Below, piece by piece: positions 1-5,993 of a stretch of 44,649 bases of DNA. How positions within the stretch are numbered: position 1 is the first letter of the stretch; each line of letters begins with the position of its first letter. The stretch covers positions 1 to 44,649 of the forward strand of contig NZ_FNEN01000020.1 in the NCBI RefSeq assembly GCF_900100185.1, written 5' to 3'. Source of the DNA: Natribacillus halophilus (GTDB lineage Bacteria; Bacillota; Bacilli; Bacillales; Marinococcaceae). Under the pieces are notes generated by a model that made no database searches, was not told the origin of the DNA, and saw only the letters and a program-made list of their open reading frames with translations. Made by a program: the position numbers and the translations under genes.

Positions 1-57
1 CTATAAGTGGCGCCCTAGAAGGGAATCGAACCCCTGACCTACAGCTTAGGAGGCTGT
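1..57. repeat. attL core (57-bp direct repeat)
   Basis: The first 57 bases are repeated exactly, in the same orientation, at the last 57 bases of the window. They correspond to the 3' half of a tRNA-Arg gene plus seven bases beyond its CCA end. A tyrosine integrase gene lies close to the other copy. This is the signature of site-specific integration into a tRNA gene. After base 57 the sequence no longer continues as a tRNA, so this is the phage-side junction with a tRNA fragment. Confidence 0.93.
8..57 (-). tRNA. tRNA-Arg(CCT) fragment, 3' half only
   Basis: Read on the minus strand this gives tRNA positions 27-76: a 5-bp anticodon stem, loop CTCCTAA with anticodon CCT, a 5-base variable loop, T-arm with TTCGATT loop, the acceptor 3' strand, discriminator G and encoded CCA. 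No D-arm or 5' acceptor strand follows to the right, so the copy is not functional and was left by integration. Confidence 0.85.
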
Positions 58-169
58 ATCAGGCGGTGTGAAGGCATCTGAGCATTTATGTAAAACCCTG
101 ATGATATGCACCTTCTATGCGATCATCTAGACACACTATATCACTTTTGGGGCCGTAAGGAAAATATTC

Positions 170-187
170 TGCCCCATGTCTGCCCCA
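170..187 (+). promoter_or_regulatory. Putative integrase arm-type sites, left arm
   Basis: Two TGCCCCA heptamers start 11 bp apart (170 and 181). The same pair, same orientation and same 11-bp spacing, occurs beside the right att core (44557 and 44568). One helical turn of spacing and presence at both ends suggest binding by the N-terminal domain of the integrase. The role is inferred. Confidence 0.55.
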
Positions 188-201
188 ATTTTTATAACCC
201 C

Positions 202-230
202 TTGCATAGAAATATATGTTCGTATATAAT
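202..230 (+). promoter_or_regulatory. Promoter for YolD-like pair
   Basis: TTGCAT, a 17-bp spacer and TATAAT form a near-consensus SigA promoter. The start point would fall near 237, 30 bases before the ATG at 266. A perfect GTTC-N9-GAAC inverted repeat overlaps the -10 region and a LexA-like box overlaps the expected start. Confidence 0.7.
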
Positions 231-236
231 GAACAG

Positions 237-248
237 GAACACATATTC
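237..248. promoter_or_regulatory. Possible LexA (SOS) box
   Basis: GAACACATATTC matches the Bacillus LexA core GAAC-N4-GTTC with one mismatch and covers the predicted transcription start. YolD-like genes in Bacillus sit beside SOS-regulated Y-family polymerase genes, so LexA control is reasonable. The same 10-mer GAACACATAT also occurs near the right end (44531), so an att-related role is an alternative. Confidence 0.35.
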
Positions 249-265
249 TTTAGGGGGTTATCTTT

Positions 266-508
266 ATGAATGAACATCTGCCGTACGGTCATCTTCCATG
301 GAAATGGACTAAGAACACATTAATGAAAGGGATGGACGAAAAACTTACGTTGACCATTGGTTTTTATGAAGATGGCAGTATCACGGAAATAAAAGGATCG
401 CTGTTCAAATTGAGTGATGCAGATGAAGAAATCATGATCAAGAATGACGCTGAGTTTTACATACTAAAATATGCGGATATTCGTTTCGCGGCGGTGAATG
501 GGTCATGA
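266..508 (+). CDS. YolD-like family protein (short form)
   Basis: This 80-residue protein is preceded by a good AGGGGG ribosome site. From about residue 27 it matches the C-terminal half of YolD-like proteins: a beta-rich stretch with the 'YEDGSITEIKG' pattern followed by a second hairpin ending in 'YADIRFA'. The N-terminal 'MKW...P' part of the family is replaced by a short unrelated leader. It overlaps the next gene, also YolD-like, by ATGA, so the two are co-translated and probably arose by duplication. YolD proteins have no established biochemical function but are genetically linked to SOS mutagenic polymerases. No polymerase is present here. Confidence 0.7.
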   Translation: MNEHLPYGHLPWKWTKNTLMKGMDEKLTLTIGFYEDGSITEIKGSLFKLSDADEEIMIKNDAEFYILKYADIRFAAVNGS

Positions 509-852
509 ACGAAAACAAGCTCACACCCGGTAGCAATATGCGCTGGGAATCAATGCGAATGATACTTCCCGAGCATAGGGAACGGTGGTTACAACATCGG
601 GATAACATGAAAAAGGTGGAGAAACCCGTTCTTGATGAGCAGAAATGGGAAGAAATCGAACGTACAATTAATGAAGCGATGGAATACGGTTCGTTGCTGG
701 AATTCACGTATTGGGATGATGGACACTTTTATGAAATAGTTGGCGCATGCGAATTTGTGAATGTGGATCAGAGGCAGTTTCATATTATAGATACCGAGGA
801 TGATATCCATTATTTGAAGTTTGATGTGGTGGCGGATATCAAAGGCGTTTGA
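505..852 (+). CDS. YolD-like family protein
   Basis: A 115-residue protein with the complete YolD-like layout: the N-terminal 'NMRWESMRMILPEHRERW' region matches the family's 'MKW.p...LPeh...l' block, a helical middle with 'KKVEKPVLDEQKWEEI', then the C-terminal 'LEFTYWDDGHFYEIVG' hairpin. It starts inside the stop of the preceding YolD-like gene and ends in a strong terminator, so the two genes form a short operon. Possible SOS regulation comes from the upstream box. Function in the phage is unknown. It may be lysogen cargo rather than part of the lytic programme because it lies outside the minus-strand late operon. Confidence 0.8.
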   Translation: MNENKLTPGSNMRWESMRMILPEHRERWLQHRDNMKKVEKPVLDEQKWEEIERTINEAMEYGSLLEFTYWDDGHFYEIVGACEFVNVDQRQFHIIDTEDDIHYLKFDVVADIKGV

Positions 853-878
853 ACACGGGCTCCGGCTCGTGTTTTTTT
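852..878 (+). terminator. Rho-independent terminator
   Basis: A 9-bp stem (AACACGGGC with GCTCGTGTT, one G-U pair) with TCCG loop, followed by a run of T. It ends the YolD-like operon. Confidence 0.85.
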
Positions 879-932
879 GTTTGGGACTTTGTTACTGATT
901 TGCGGTTTCTTTAAAAAAGATCAATTTATGTA

Positions 933-961
933 TTGCAATTGTAAACCGATCGGTGTATACT
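933..961 (+). promoter_or_regulatory. Promoter for acidic small protein
   Basis: TTGCAA, 17-bp spacer, TATACT, 30 bases before the ATG at 992. Strong match to SigA consensus. The leader carries GGGGAGG. Confidence 0.7.
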
Positions 962-991
962 TAAAGTAAGAAATCAGGGGAGGTAAACAAA

Positions 992-1405
992 ATGACCAAA
1001 CAAGAAATGTACGAAATGGTGATGAAAGTAAAGAAAGAAAGCCAATATGACTACTACCACATGGGTGTCCGGTTTGAGGACATGGACAGAAACGAAGGCG
1101 ACATCATTACAGAGGTTAGCCGCCACAACCCAGACCGCGAAGACGAAAGAGACTTTCCAGAGTACGGCACCGACGAATACGAAGAAATGGAAAAGTTGGA
1201 CGGCATCAGCGCTTGGGAAATAAACCATTTTAAAAAAGACTATAAACCAAATAAAGGCGAAGAAAACGAACTAGCAACAAATGCTTATATCGGAACACAC
1301 GCTTACGTCATAGCAAGTGATGATGTTGGAGGCGGAATAGACGATGACAGTGACGAGGGAGAAATCATATTAAAAGATGCAGTAGTCTTGGCGAACATCT
1401 TCTAA
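992..1405 (+). CDS. Hypothetical acidic phage protein
   Basis: A 137-residue, very acidic protein (many D/E runs) with no signal peptide or membrane segment. It is preceded by a strong GGGGAGG ribosome site and its own promoter and followed directly by a terminator, so it is a monocistronic unit. I do not recognise a domain. Its place between attL and the lysis cassette, on the strand opposite to the late operon, and its own promoter suggest expression from the lysogen (inference). Confidence 0.7.
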   Translation: MTKQEMYEMVMKVKKESQYDYYHMGVRFEDMDRNEGDIITEVSRHNPDREDERDFPEYGTDEYEEMEKLDGISAWEINHFKKDYKPNKGEENELATNAYIGTHAYVIASDDVGGGIDDDSDEGEIILKDAVVLANIF

Positions 1406-1427
1406 GGGGCTTCGGCTCCTTTTTTTA
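1404..1427 (+). terminator. Rho-independent terminator
   Basis: Stem AAGGGGC/GCTCCTT with TTCG loop followed by T residues, overlapping the stop codon of the acidic protein gene. Confidence 0.85.
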
Positions 1428-1448
1428 TAAAAACTTTATCAAATTGTA

Positions 1449-1477
1449 TTGACATTGGTTTACTTATGGTTTATAAT
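1449..1477 (+). promoter_or_regulatory. Strong SigA-type promoter
   Basis: Perfect TTGACA, 17-bp spacer and perfect TATAAT, 30 bases before the ATG at 1507. The best promoter match in the left accessory region. It should drive the genes from 1507 to 2807, which are closely spaced and share one terminator. Confidence 0.85.
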
Positions 1478-1506
1478 TAAATTAACAGATCAGGGAGGTC
1501 ATTAAA

Positions 1507-1848
1507 ATGACAAAAACAATAATCATGAGAAACGCTTGGAAGTTTGCCCGCAACGCCGCTGCAAAATTTGGAGGAGAAGCAATCGAATACATCGCCGGAG
1601 CCATGAAAAAATCATGGGCAATGTACAAAGCGAAGCAAGCCGAAAAAGGCTGCAAGGTTATCGGCTTTGCTGAATGGTTTATCGACAAGAAGTTTGGGCA
1701 TAAAAGCATGTTTACTCAAATCCACGAAAACAAAAATCGTATCAAGAAAGAAACGAAAAAGGCTTACCTCATCGAATCAACACCAGTAGTAAATGGGGAA
1801 GAACAATCCAGCATTGAGTTTTGGGCTCCGAAGTCCGTATGCATCTAA
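1507..1848 (+). CDS. Hypothetical basic protein of phage/mobile-element type
   Basis: A 113-residue basic protein preceded by a strong AGGGAGG site. The N-terminus ('MTKTIIMRNAWKFARNAAAKFGG') resembles small proteins found in Bacillus phages and plasmids that begin MKTVIMRxAWxI, seen here as a helical, Lys/Arg-rich segment up to about residue 45. The second half ('FAEWFIDKKFGHKSMF...') has no domain I recognise. It is the first gene of a four-gene unit behind a consensus promoter. Function unknown. Confidence 0.65.
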   Translation: MTKTIIMRNAWKFARNAAAKFGGEAIEYIAGAMKKSWAMYKAKQAEKGCKVIGFAEWFIDKKFGHKSMFTQIHENKNRIKKETKKAYLIESTPVVNGEEQSSIEFWAPKSVCI

Positions 1849-1868
1849 TATAAAGGAGGAATTTAATC

Positions 1869-2192
1869 ATGGCATCATCACACCCTATGCAGACACGTAT
1901 TGATCACAGGTTGTTAGACCGTTTTGATAAGGCGCTTGAGGACGATGGACTAACCCGTAGCCAAGTTGTTTTACAGGGAATCCGTGAATATGTGGAAGAT
2001 TACGAAAGAAGAAAGGGAGGAAATGACATGGCAAAAGTTTATTATGAAGACATTTTTGTAGGAGAGGTTATGACCAACCGGAGCCTGACAGTTGAAGAAG
2101 CGCTTGAGGTAATCGGATTTGACGAGCAAAAGTTTATCGAGGATAACGGTTTTGACGACATCGATCCCAATGATTTTAAGCTGGTCTATTAA
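1869..2192 (+). CDS. Ribbon-helix-helix (CopG-like) protein with in-frame C-terminal module
   Basis: A 107-residue protein. Residues 7-48 fit a ribbon-helix-helix DNA-binding fold: a short strand 'MQTRIDHRL', helix 'LDRFDKALEDDG', then 'LTRSQVVLQGIREYVED'. After residue 53 an acidic segment of 54 residues begins with 'MAKVYYEDIFVGEV'. That methionine codon (2028) is preceded by a near-perfect AAAGGGAGG site, so the segment may also be made separately, or two genes were fused by loss of a stop. RHH proteins act as small repressors or antitoxins. No toxin partner is obvious. The next gene starts two bases downstream. Confidence 0.7.
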   Translation: MASSHPMQTRIDHRLLDRFDKALEDDGLTRSQVVLQGIREYVEDYERRKGGNDMAKVYYEDIFVGEVMTNRSLTVEEALEVIGFDEQKFIEDNGFDDIDPNDFKLVY

Positions 2193-2193
2193 A

Positions 2194-2664
2194 ATGAGCC
2201 GCAAGCGATTGGATTTGGCGAACAAACGTTACGGAAAATTAAAAGTTGTCAAACAGTCCGATGCAGTTGACGGCCGAACAACATGGCTCTGCGATTGCGA
2301 CTGCGGAAATCAAGTGATAGTAAAAGGCGTTTATTTAACCACGGGCGAAACAAAATCATGTGGCTGTTTAAAGGGCGATCAAGAGCAAGAAAATTTAAGA
2401 CAGCAGTACGATAATAAGCGTGTTGACGGTGTTGTTAAACCGTTATTTAAAGACAAGGAACCACGCAAGGACAGCACAACAGGATTTAGGGGCGTGACCA
2501 AATACTATACACGGTCGTCAAATGAGTTACGGTACAAAGCGTGGATAACGGTTAAAGGTAAGAGGTATTTTAAATACGGATTTAAAACACCTGATGACGC
2601 TTATTATAACGGAAGATTATATCTGGAAAATAAGCATTTACCAAAAGGAGGCAACCAAAAATGA
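2194..2664 (+). CDS. AP2-domain protein with Cys-rich N-terminal module
   Basis: 156 residues from the ATG at 2194, chosen because conserved sequence begins there, although the frame opens earlier. The N-terminus 'LANKRYGKLKVV' leads into a Cys cluster (CDCDCG ... SCGC, about residues 38-62) that may bind zinc. The C-terminal 60 residues ('TTGFRGVTKYY...YKAWITVKGKRYFKYGF...DAYYNGRLYLENKH') are an AP2/ERF-type DNA-binding domain as found in phage and homing-endonuclease proteins. No HNH catalytic motif is present, so it is more likely a DNA-binding remnant or regulator than a nuclease. It lacks a strong ribosome site and may depend on coupling to the gene before it. Confidence 0.75.
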   Translation: MSRKRLDLANKRYGKLKVVKQSDAVDGRTTWLCDCDCGNQVIVKGVYLTTGETKSCGCLKGDQEQENLRQQYDNKRVDGVVKPLFKDKEPRKDSTTGFRGVTKYYTRSSNELRYKAWITVKGKRYFKYGFKTPDDAYYNGRLYLENKHLPKGGNQK

Positions 2665-2807
2665 ACAAATCCCGCGGATTCCTGTATCAGTTAGCGCGTA
2701 TACTCGGCGATGTGAATGCAGTAAATAAAGGCAAAGTCGGCAAGCGTATAGGCAGGCGTGTGGCGGGGAAGGCGACAGGACGAGGATTGAGGAAATTGTT
2801 TAAGTAA
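2661..2807 (+). CDS. Small basic conserved mobile-element peptide (48 aa)
   Basis: A 48-residue, strongly basic peptide starting at an ATG that overlaps the stop of the AP2 gene (ATGA), behind AAAGGAGG. The sequence runs 'MNKSRGFLYQLARILGDV' then a Gly/Arg/Lys-rich tail 'VGKRIGRRVAGKATGRG'. Peptides of this type, with a hydrophobic start and GKR/GRR repeats, recur in Bacillus phages and integrative elements. Their function is not known to me. A terminator hairpin begins immediately after the stop. Confidence 0.7.
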   Translation: MNKSRGFLYQLARILGDVNAVNKGKVGKRIGRRVAGKATGRGLRKLFK

Positions 2808-2826
2808 GGGAGCCCCACAGGCTCCC
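2808..2826. terminator. Terminator hairpin (weak T tract)
   Basis: Perfect 7-bp GGGAGCC/GGCTCCC stem, 5-base loop, followed by CTCTTG on the plus strand and TTACTT on the minus strand. It closes the left accessory operon and could also end minus-strand transcripts. Confidence 0.65.
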
Positions 2827-2829
2827 CTC

Positions 2830-2858
2830 TTGCCATCAGTAGACAACGGTTATATTAT
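2830..2858 (+). promoter_or_regulatory. Promoter for candidate structured RNA
   Basis: TTGCCA, 17-bp spacer, TATTAT (each five of six consensus positions). The predicted start at about 2864-2866 falls a few bases before the outer stem of the candidate RNA, and no ORF with a ribosome site follows. Confidence 0.55.
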
Positions 2859-2863
2859 ATCAT

Positions 2864-2965
2864 ATGTACCGGAGGCCATTCTTAACAACCTGTTTCAGAG
2901 TGATCAATTCCTACTCACAAGTTGTCAAGACCCCATGAAACGTGCCTCCCTGTCGTTTTTCGCTT
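2864..2965 (+). ncRNA. Candidate structured small RNA with pseudoknot
   Basis: This non-coding stretch has nested and crossing complementarity. An outer 6-bp stem pairs GGAGGC (2871-2876) with GCCTCC (2944-2949). A 10-position stem pairs 2880-2889 with 2921-2930 (one A-C mismatch on this strand, a G-U pair on the other). A short hairpin pairs GAGT (2898-2901) with ACTC (2913-2916). GTTTCA (2892-2897) pairs with TGAAAC (2936-2941), which crosses the 10-position stem and makes an H-type pseudoknot. A plus-strand promoter ends just upstream. A weaker minus-strand promoter (3021-3048) and a 7-bp pairing of 2930-2936 with 3003-3009 leave open a minus-strand transcript. I cannot assign a known family. 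Confidence 0.45.
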
Positions 2966-3020
2966 TTACGATAAGATATTCGCGACTACCTTAAAAAAGC
3001 TAATGGGGTATTACATTTTT

Positions 3021-3048
3021 ATTATATCACACTATTCTACGACTTCAA
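3021..3048 (-). promoter_or_regulatory. Possible minus-strand promoter at end of endolysin gene
   Basis: TTGAAG, 16-bp spacer, TATAAT on the minus strand, overlapping the endolysin stop codon. It would transcribe the non-coding 2.8-3.0 kb stretch antisense to the candidate RNA. The -10 is perfect, the -35 is weak. Confidence 0.35.
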
Positions 3049-4021
3049 CATGACTAGGCAGGACGCTGATATAATTGCCCGATTTAATCTCGTAAAGATC
3101 GCCAGTGTGGCTCATGATCGCACGCCGGACAACCGTAAACGCTTCTCCTTCGCTGACAGTTCCAGCGATAGCATCGTCAGCCCAGTTTGCGCGGCTTCTC
3201 AGGTTAAAATTCCTTTTCATTCTCACCATATCCCCCGGTATTGCCGCAGTTGTTCCTGCTTCTGCACCTAGTTTATCGCGGGTGGCAGGGCCCGGAACAC
3301 CGTAAAAATTAGCGCCGTGATAGCTGATATCATGTTTATCCTGAAAAGACCGTACCGCGTCCAGTGTTTGCTGTCCAAATATGCTGTCAGCCGAACCGCT
3401 TGGAAGCTCATCGACCAATTGCAACAATCGTTGTATTGTCTTGACCGTCTCGTCCTCACGACCCCACCACTCGCTGTGATAGTTGGCAAACGTTTCATTG
3501 TTATCTCCGTAAAGTGGTGCGCCTGATCCGCTACTCCCTCCGGATGAACCGCCCGACGACCCGATACCATTTACGAACGACTGGAACCCTTCTCGCCGGA
3601 TATTTGCCGGGCAATTCTTTCCAGTGAAATAGTGGTGAGACAGAATGCTTGTGACGCTACTTCTGCGTCCCTGTATTTCCGCAATCAAAGCTTGCGCATT
3701 GGCTTTCGCTTGTGCAAAATTGCCGTCGCTGTTTACGCAAATTTCAACGCCTATGCTGTTCCTGTTGCCTTCTGTTCCTGCGTGCCAAGCCCTTTCACCT
3801 TCGAGTATATGCTGGACGCACTCTTTGTCATCGCACGTCCAATGCCATGATACAGAGCGATTGCGTGCATGTGACCCTCTCATATATTGGGCGTGCATCT
3901 CCGCATTTGCGCCGGAATCCGTGTTTGCTGTCTCGTGTACGACCACTCGTGTAGGTGTTTGACTTGTACCAGGCCTGTTGCTTGCTGAACGTGGGATGAT
4001 GTCGCTTCTTGTTTTGACCAT
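3032..4021 (-). CDS. Endolysin: N-acetylmuramoyl-L-alanine amidase
   Basis: 329 residues from the ATG at 4021, which has AAGGAG nine bases upstream (a TTG just before it is less likely). Residues about 20-150 are an Amidase_2 (T7 lysozyme-like) domain that cuts the bond between muramic acid and L-Ala. Visible zinc ligands are His29 (VVHET), His129/130 (SHHYFTG) and Cys137 (KNCP). A Gly/Ser linker follows (155-168), then a peptidoglycan-binding type 1 domain (about 187-252) and a C-terminal SH3-like wall-binding domain (about 265-329). It has no signal peptide, so release depends on the holin. Last gene of the late transcript, behind a partial terminator. Confidence 0.93.
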   Translation of the reverse strand: MVKTRSDIIPRSASNRPGTSQTPTRVVVHETANTDSGANAEMHAQYMRGSHARNRSVSWHWTCDDKECVQHILEGERAWHAGTEGNRNSIGVEICVNSDGNFAQAKANAQALIAEIQGRRSSVTSILSHHYFTGKNCPANIRREGFQSFVNGIGSSGGSSGGSSGSGAPLYGDNNETFANYHSEWWGREDETVKTIQRLLQLVDELPSGSADSIFGQQTLDAVRSFQDKHDISYHGANFYGVPGPATRDKLGAEAGTTAAIPGDMVRMKRNFNLRSRANWADDAIAGTVSEGEAFTVVRRAIMSHTGDLYEIKSGNYISVLPSHVEVVE

Positions 4022-4042
4022 CAATAATCACTCCTTCTAAAT

Positions 4043-4072
4043 AATAAAAAAACAAACGCCTTATTGCGCCTG
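4043..4072 (-). terminator. Terminator between holin and endolysin
   Basis: On the minus strand CAGGCGC and GCGTTTG pair over a 6-base loop (two G-U pairs), followed by a run of seven T. It lies between the holin stop and the endolysin start, so it probably lowers endolysin expression rather than ending the operon. Confidence 0.55.
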
Positions 4073-4075
4073 CTC

Positions 4076-4315
4076 TCACTTCGCTTTTGTCAGATTGCGT
4101 TCTTTCAGCACTTCTTTTTGCTCTTTGCCAGTCGCGGTAATGTAGTTGTTCTTAAACCACGCTACCGCACCAGTAACAAATGTAAATGCAGCCGTTAGTA
4201 TCTCGCCCCATTGTTCCTCAGTTCCGGGGATCGGGTTTAATCCTGTTGATACTAAAATCTGATTAATCAATGCTACAGCCAAAACAATAGTTCTTACAAT
4301 TGTTCCTTTATCCAT
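4076..4315 (-). CDS. Holin, SPP1 family
   Basis: 79 residues from the ATG at 4315 (AAGGAG nine bases upstream). 'MDKGTIVRTIVLAVALINQILVSTGLNPIP' is the typical start of SPP1-type holins. Two hydrophobic segments (about 8-25 and 36-56) are joined by a short turn and followed by a charged, Lys-rich C-terminus. Such holins form lesions in the cytoplasmic membrane that let the amidase reach the wall. It lies between an XhlA-like gene and the endolysin, the usual Bacillus lysis order. Confidence 0.92.
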   Translation of the reverse strand: MDKGTIVRTIVLAVALINQILVSTGLNPIPGTEEQWGEILTAAFTFVTGAVAWFKNNYITATGKEQKEVLKERNLTKAK

Positions 4316-4328
4316 TTCCACCCACTCC

Positions 4329-4655
4329 TTATGGCGTGTAATAACTAACAATGATAGGCGTGAGAAAAATCACAATCGTGACCACCACACCAACAACCGC
4401 CACCCCTGTTCTCACGTAAAACTTCCTGTTCTCGTTTTCTCTTTCTTGTTGATTTTCTTGCCTCGATTGCACTTCGGTGCTGATCCTTAGCGCTTCCTTA
4501 GACGTATTTTCCGCGTTATTGGCTTTCCTGTATGCTTCATCAGCGCGTGCGCGGCTATCTTCAAGTAGCTGGATGATGTGTTCCTGTTTCGTGTCTAATC
4601 GGACTAAAGTCTGTCTAATGTCAGAAATAGCCTCTTGGTGTTCTTTTTCATTCAT
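4329..4655 (-). CDS. XhlA-like hemolysin/holin accessory protein
   Basis: 108 residues from the ATG at 4655, with GGTGGG nine bases upstream. Residues 1-75 are a charged heptad-rich helix (coiled coil), and residues about 80-103 are a single hydrophobic membrane segment ending in 'YYTP'. This matches the XhlA family, which in PBSX acts with the XhlB holin and the amidase in lysis. It starts the lysis cassette after two hairpins at 4685-4734. Confidence 0.82.
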   Translation of the reverse strand: MNEKEHQEAISDIRQTLVRLDTKQEHIIQLLEDSRARADEAYRKANNAENTSKEALRISTEVQSRQENQQERENENRKFYVRTGVAVVGVVVTIVIFLTPIIVSYYTP

Positions 4656-4684
4656 ACTCACCATCCCACCAATGGTATAAAAAT

Positions 4685-4702
4685 AACGCCTTATTCGGCG
4701 TT
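4685..4702. terminator. Hairpin before lysis cassette
   Basis: AACGCC and GGCGTT form a perfect 6-bp stem with a 6-base loop. On the minus strand the sequence ATTTTTA follows, so it may act as a second terminator after the one at 4712-4734. Confidence 0.5.
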
Positions 4703-4711
4703 TTACGAAAT

Positions 4712-4734
4712 AAAAAAGAGCCTATTAACGGCTC
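4712..4734 (-). terminator. Rho-independent terminator after Wzy-like gene
   Basis: On the minus strand GAGCC and GGCTC pair over a 7-base loop, with six T residues following. It ends the Wzy-like gene transcript and separates it from the lysis genes. Confidence 0.75.
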
Positions 4735-4750
4735 CCCTTGATCTAATTAC

Positions 4751-5929
4751 CTACTTTTCGAGCTTAACAACTTGATTATTGACCGCCAATCCTATCGCCG
4801 CAAACGCCATTATCATACTGGATTTGTAGAGCATTATTTCTGCCATTGACAGCAATATAAAGCTACTTATTGCTAAAATCGGAAAGTATCTATGCGATTG
4901 ACCAGACTTGAAAAAGTAAGAAATTGCGTAGCAAAGGCACACCACAAAAAACAACGCTAAAAACATAAATGGTAGCCATCCATTAGTACTTAAAATGGAA
5001 AGAAACGTATTATGTGGAGTGATAAATAACTGATCAATGCTTTCGTTGAAAAGTCCAGATTCTGTTAGAATTGTTTCCCAAGTTCCAGATCGGTTGTTGA
5101 ACAGATCCCCCCGTCCAGATGTACTAGCAAATTTGCTTAAAATATTTTCTTCAAGGTACAACCCAAAATTTGTGAAATTTATAGTGAGATACCCTAATAT
5201 AAATACCACAAATGATAAAAAGGGTATTCTTATAATCAGCGATCCAATTTTTCTCCTTTTAATTAAAAAAACAACAAACAAAGAGCTACCTAACACCAAT
5301 AAAAAGACACATGTAAGGAAACTGGTTCTGCTTCCGGACAAAGTCACAAAAATAAAGCATGTTATAATCAATCCGGTATACATTAAGAATTTTGATTTTG
5401 GGAGTCTGCTGATTTTCTCCCCCATAAAATGTCTTTCCAAGTCATTGAAGAACAGCGCCAATATTGCGGTGAATAAGGTAGCAACAACTACTCCAAAAGA
5501 ATTGGTATTATAAAACATCCCCTGATAAGGTGACTCATCAATGCCATTAATCAATAAAGGGATGAATACCAAAGCAGACAGGGAGATAACGGTTATTTTT
5601 AATATTAAACCATCATAATTTTTAATCCACGATGGAAGCGCAACACCCAAAGATAAATACAGCAACATAATTAACATCGATGTGATGATTAGAGTGACAT
5701 CTGCATTAACCATAGCGCTTATGGCGCTTAAAATGATATAACCGTATAGTAACAGTAGAACAGTTTTATTGATATGAAACTTTTTTGTTTTCATTATAAA
5801 TATGATTAAAGGTATCATACTTACATATAATAAATAGATTAAAAATGTTAAATTCTCTCCGAACTCTGTTGTGATCAACGCTCCTAAAATCATTAAACCC
5901 ATCAAAATTATTATGAATAGACCTTTCAT
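4751..5929 (-). CDS. Wzy/O-antigen ligase-like polytopic membrane protein (lysogenic conversion candidate)
   Basis: A 392-residue protein with about ten to twelve hydrophobic segments. The middle and second half carry marks of the Wzy_C / O-antigen ligase family: 'LSGSRTSFL' (about residues 200-208), a large extracytoplasmic loop with 'NNRSGTWETILTESG' and 'PHNTFLSILSTNGW' (His-Asn-Thr motif), then further membrane spans. The family polymerises or transfers lipid-linked glycans. This gene is not needed for virion assembly. It sits between the tailspike and the lysis genes, is more AT-rich than its neighbours, and is bracketed by a 36-bp palindrome and a terminator, so it looks like an independently expressed cargo gene that alters cell-surface polysaccharide (inference). 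Confidence 0.75.
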   Translation of the reverse strand: MKGLFIIILMGLMILGALITTEFGENLTFLIYLLYVSMIPLIIFIMKTKKFHINKTVLLLLYGYIILSAISAMVNADVTLIITSMLIMLLYLSLGVALPSWIKNYDGLILKITVISLSALVFIPLLINGIDESPYQGMFYNTNSFGVVVATLFTAILALFFNDLERHFMGEKISRLPKSKFLMYTGLIITCFIFVTLSGSRTSFLTCVFLLVLGSSLFVVFLIKRRKIGSLIIRIPFLSFVVFILGYLTINFTNFGLYLEENILSKFASTSGRGDLFNNRSGTWETILTESGLFNESIDQLFITPHNTFLSILSTNGWLPFMFLALFFVVCLCYAISYFFKSGQSHRYFPILAISSFILLSMAEIMLYKSSMIMAFAAIGLAVNNQVVKLEK

Positions 5930-5939
5930 TTTGCACCCC

Positions 5940-5975
5940 GTTACTATAATATACTTTTAAATATACCATAGTAAC
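5940..5975. promoter_or_regulatory. 36-bp palindrome upstream of Wzy-like gene
   Basis: Perfect 8-bp arms GTTACTAT and ATAGTAAC enclose an AT-rich centre with inner TATA repeats. It begins 11 bases upstream of the ATG and includes a weak promoter on the minus strand (TTACTA, 17 bp, TATTAT). It could be an operator for a dimeric regulator or a hairpin in the mRNA leader. Confidence 0.5.
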
Positions 5976-5993
5976 GAGATTAAATTCCACAAG

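Noticed and set aside
86-292. Minus-strand frame of 68 codons next to attL
   Set aside because: It runs antisense through the promoter, arm sites and start of the YolD-like gene, with no ribosome site.
2840-3031. Small type I toxin gene in the non-coding stretch
   Set aside because: No frame with a ribosome site encodes a hydrophobic peptide; the longest with an ATG is nine codons.
5037-5513. Plus-strand frame of 158 codons inside the Wzy-like gene
   Set aside because: Antisense to a well-supported membrane protein; no ribosome site.
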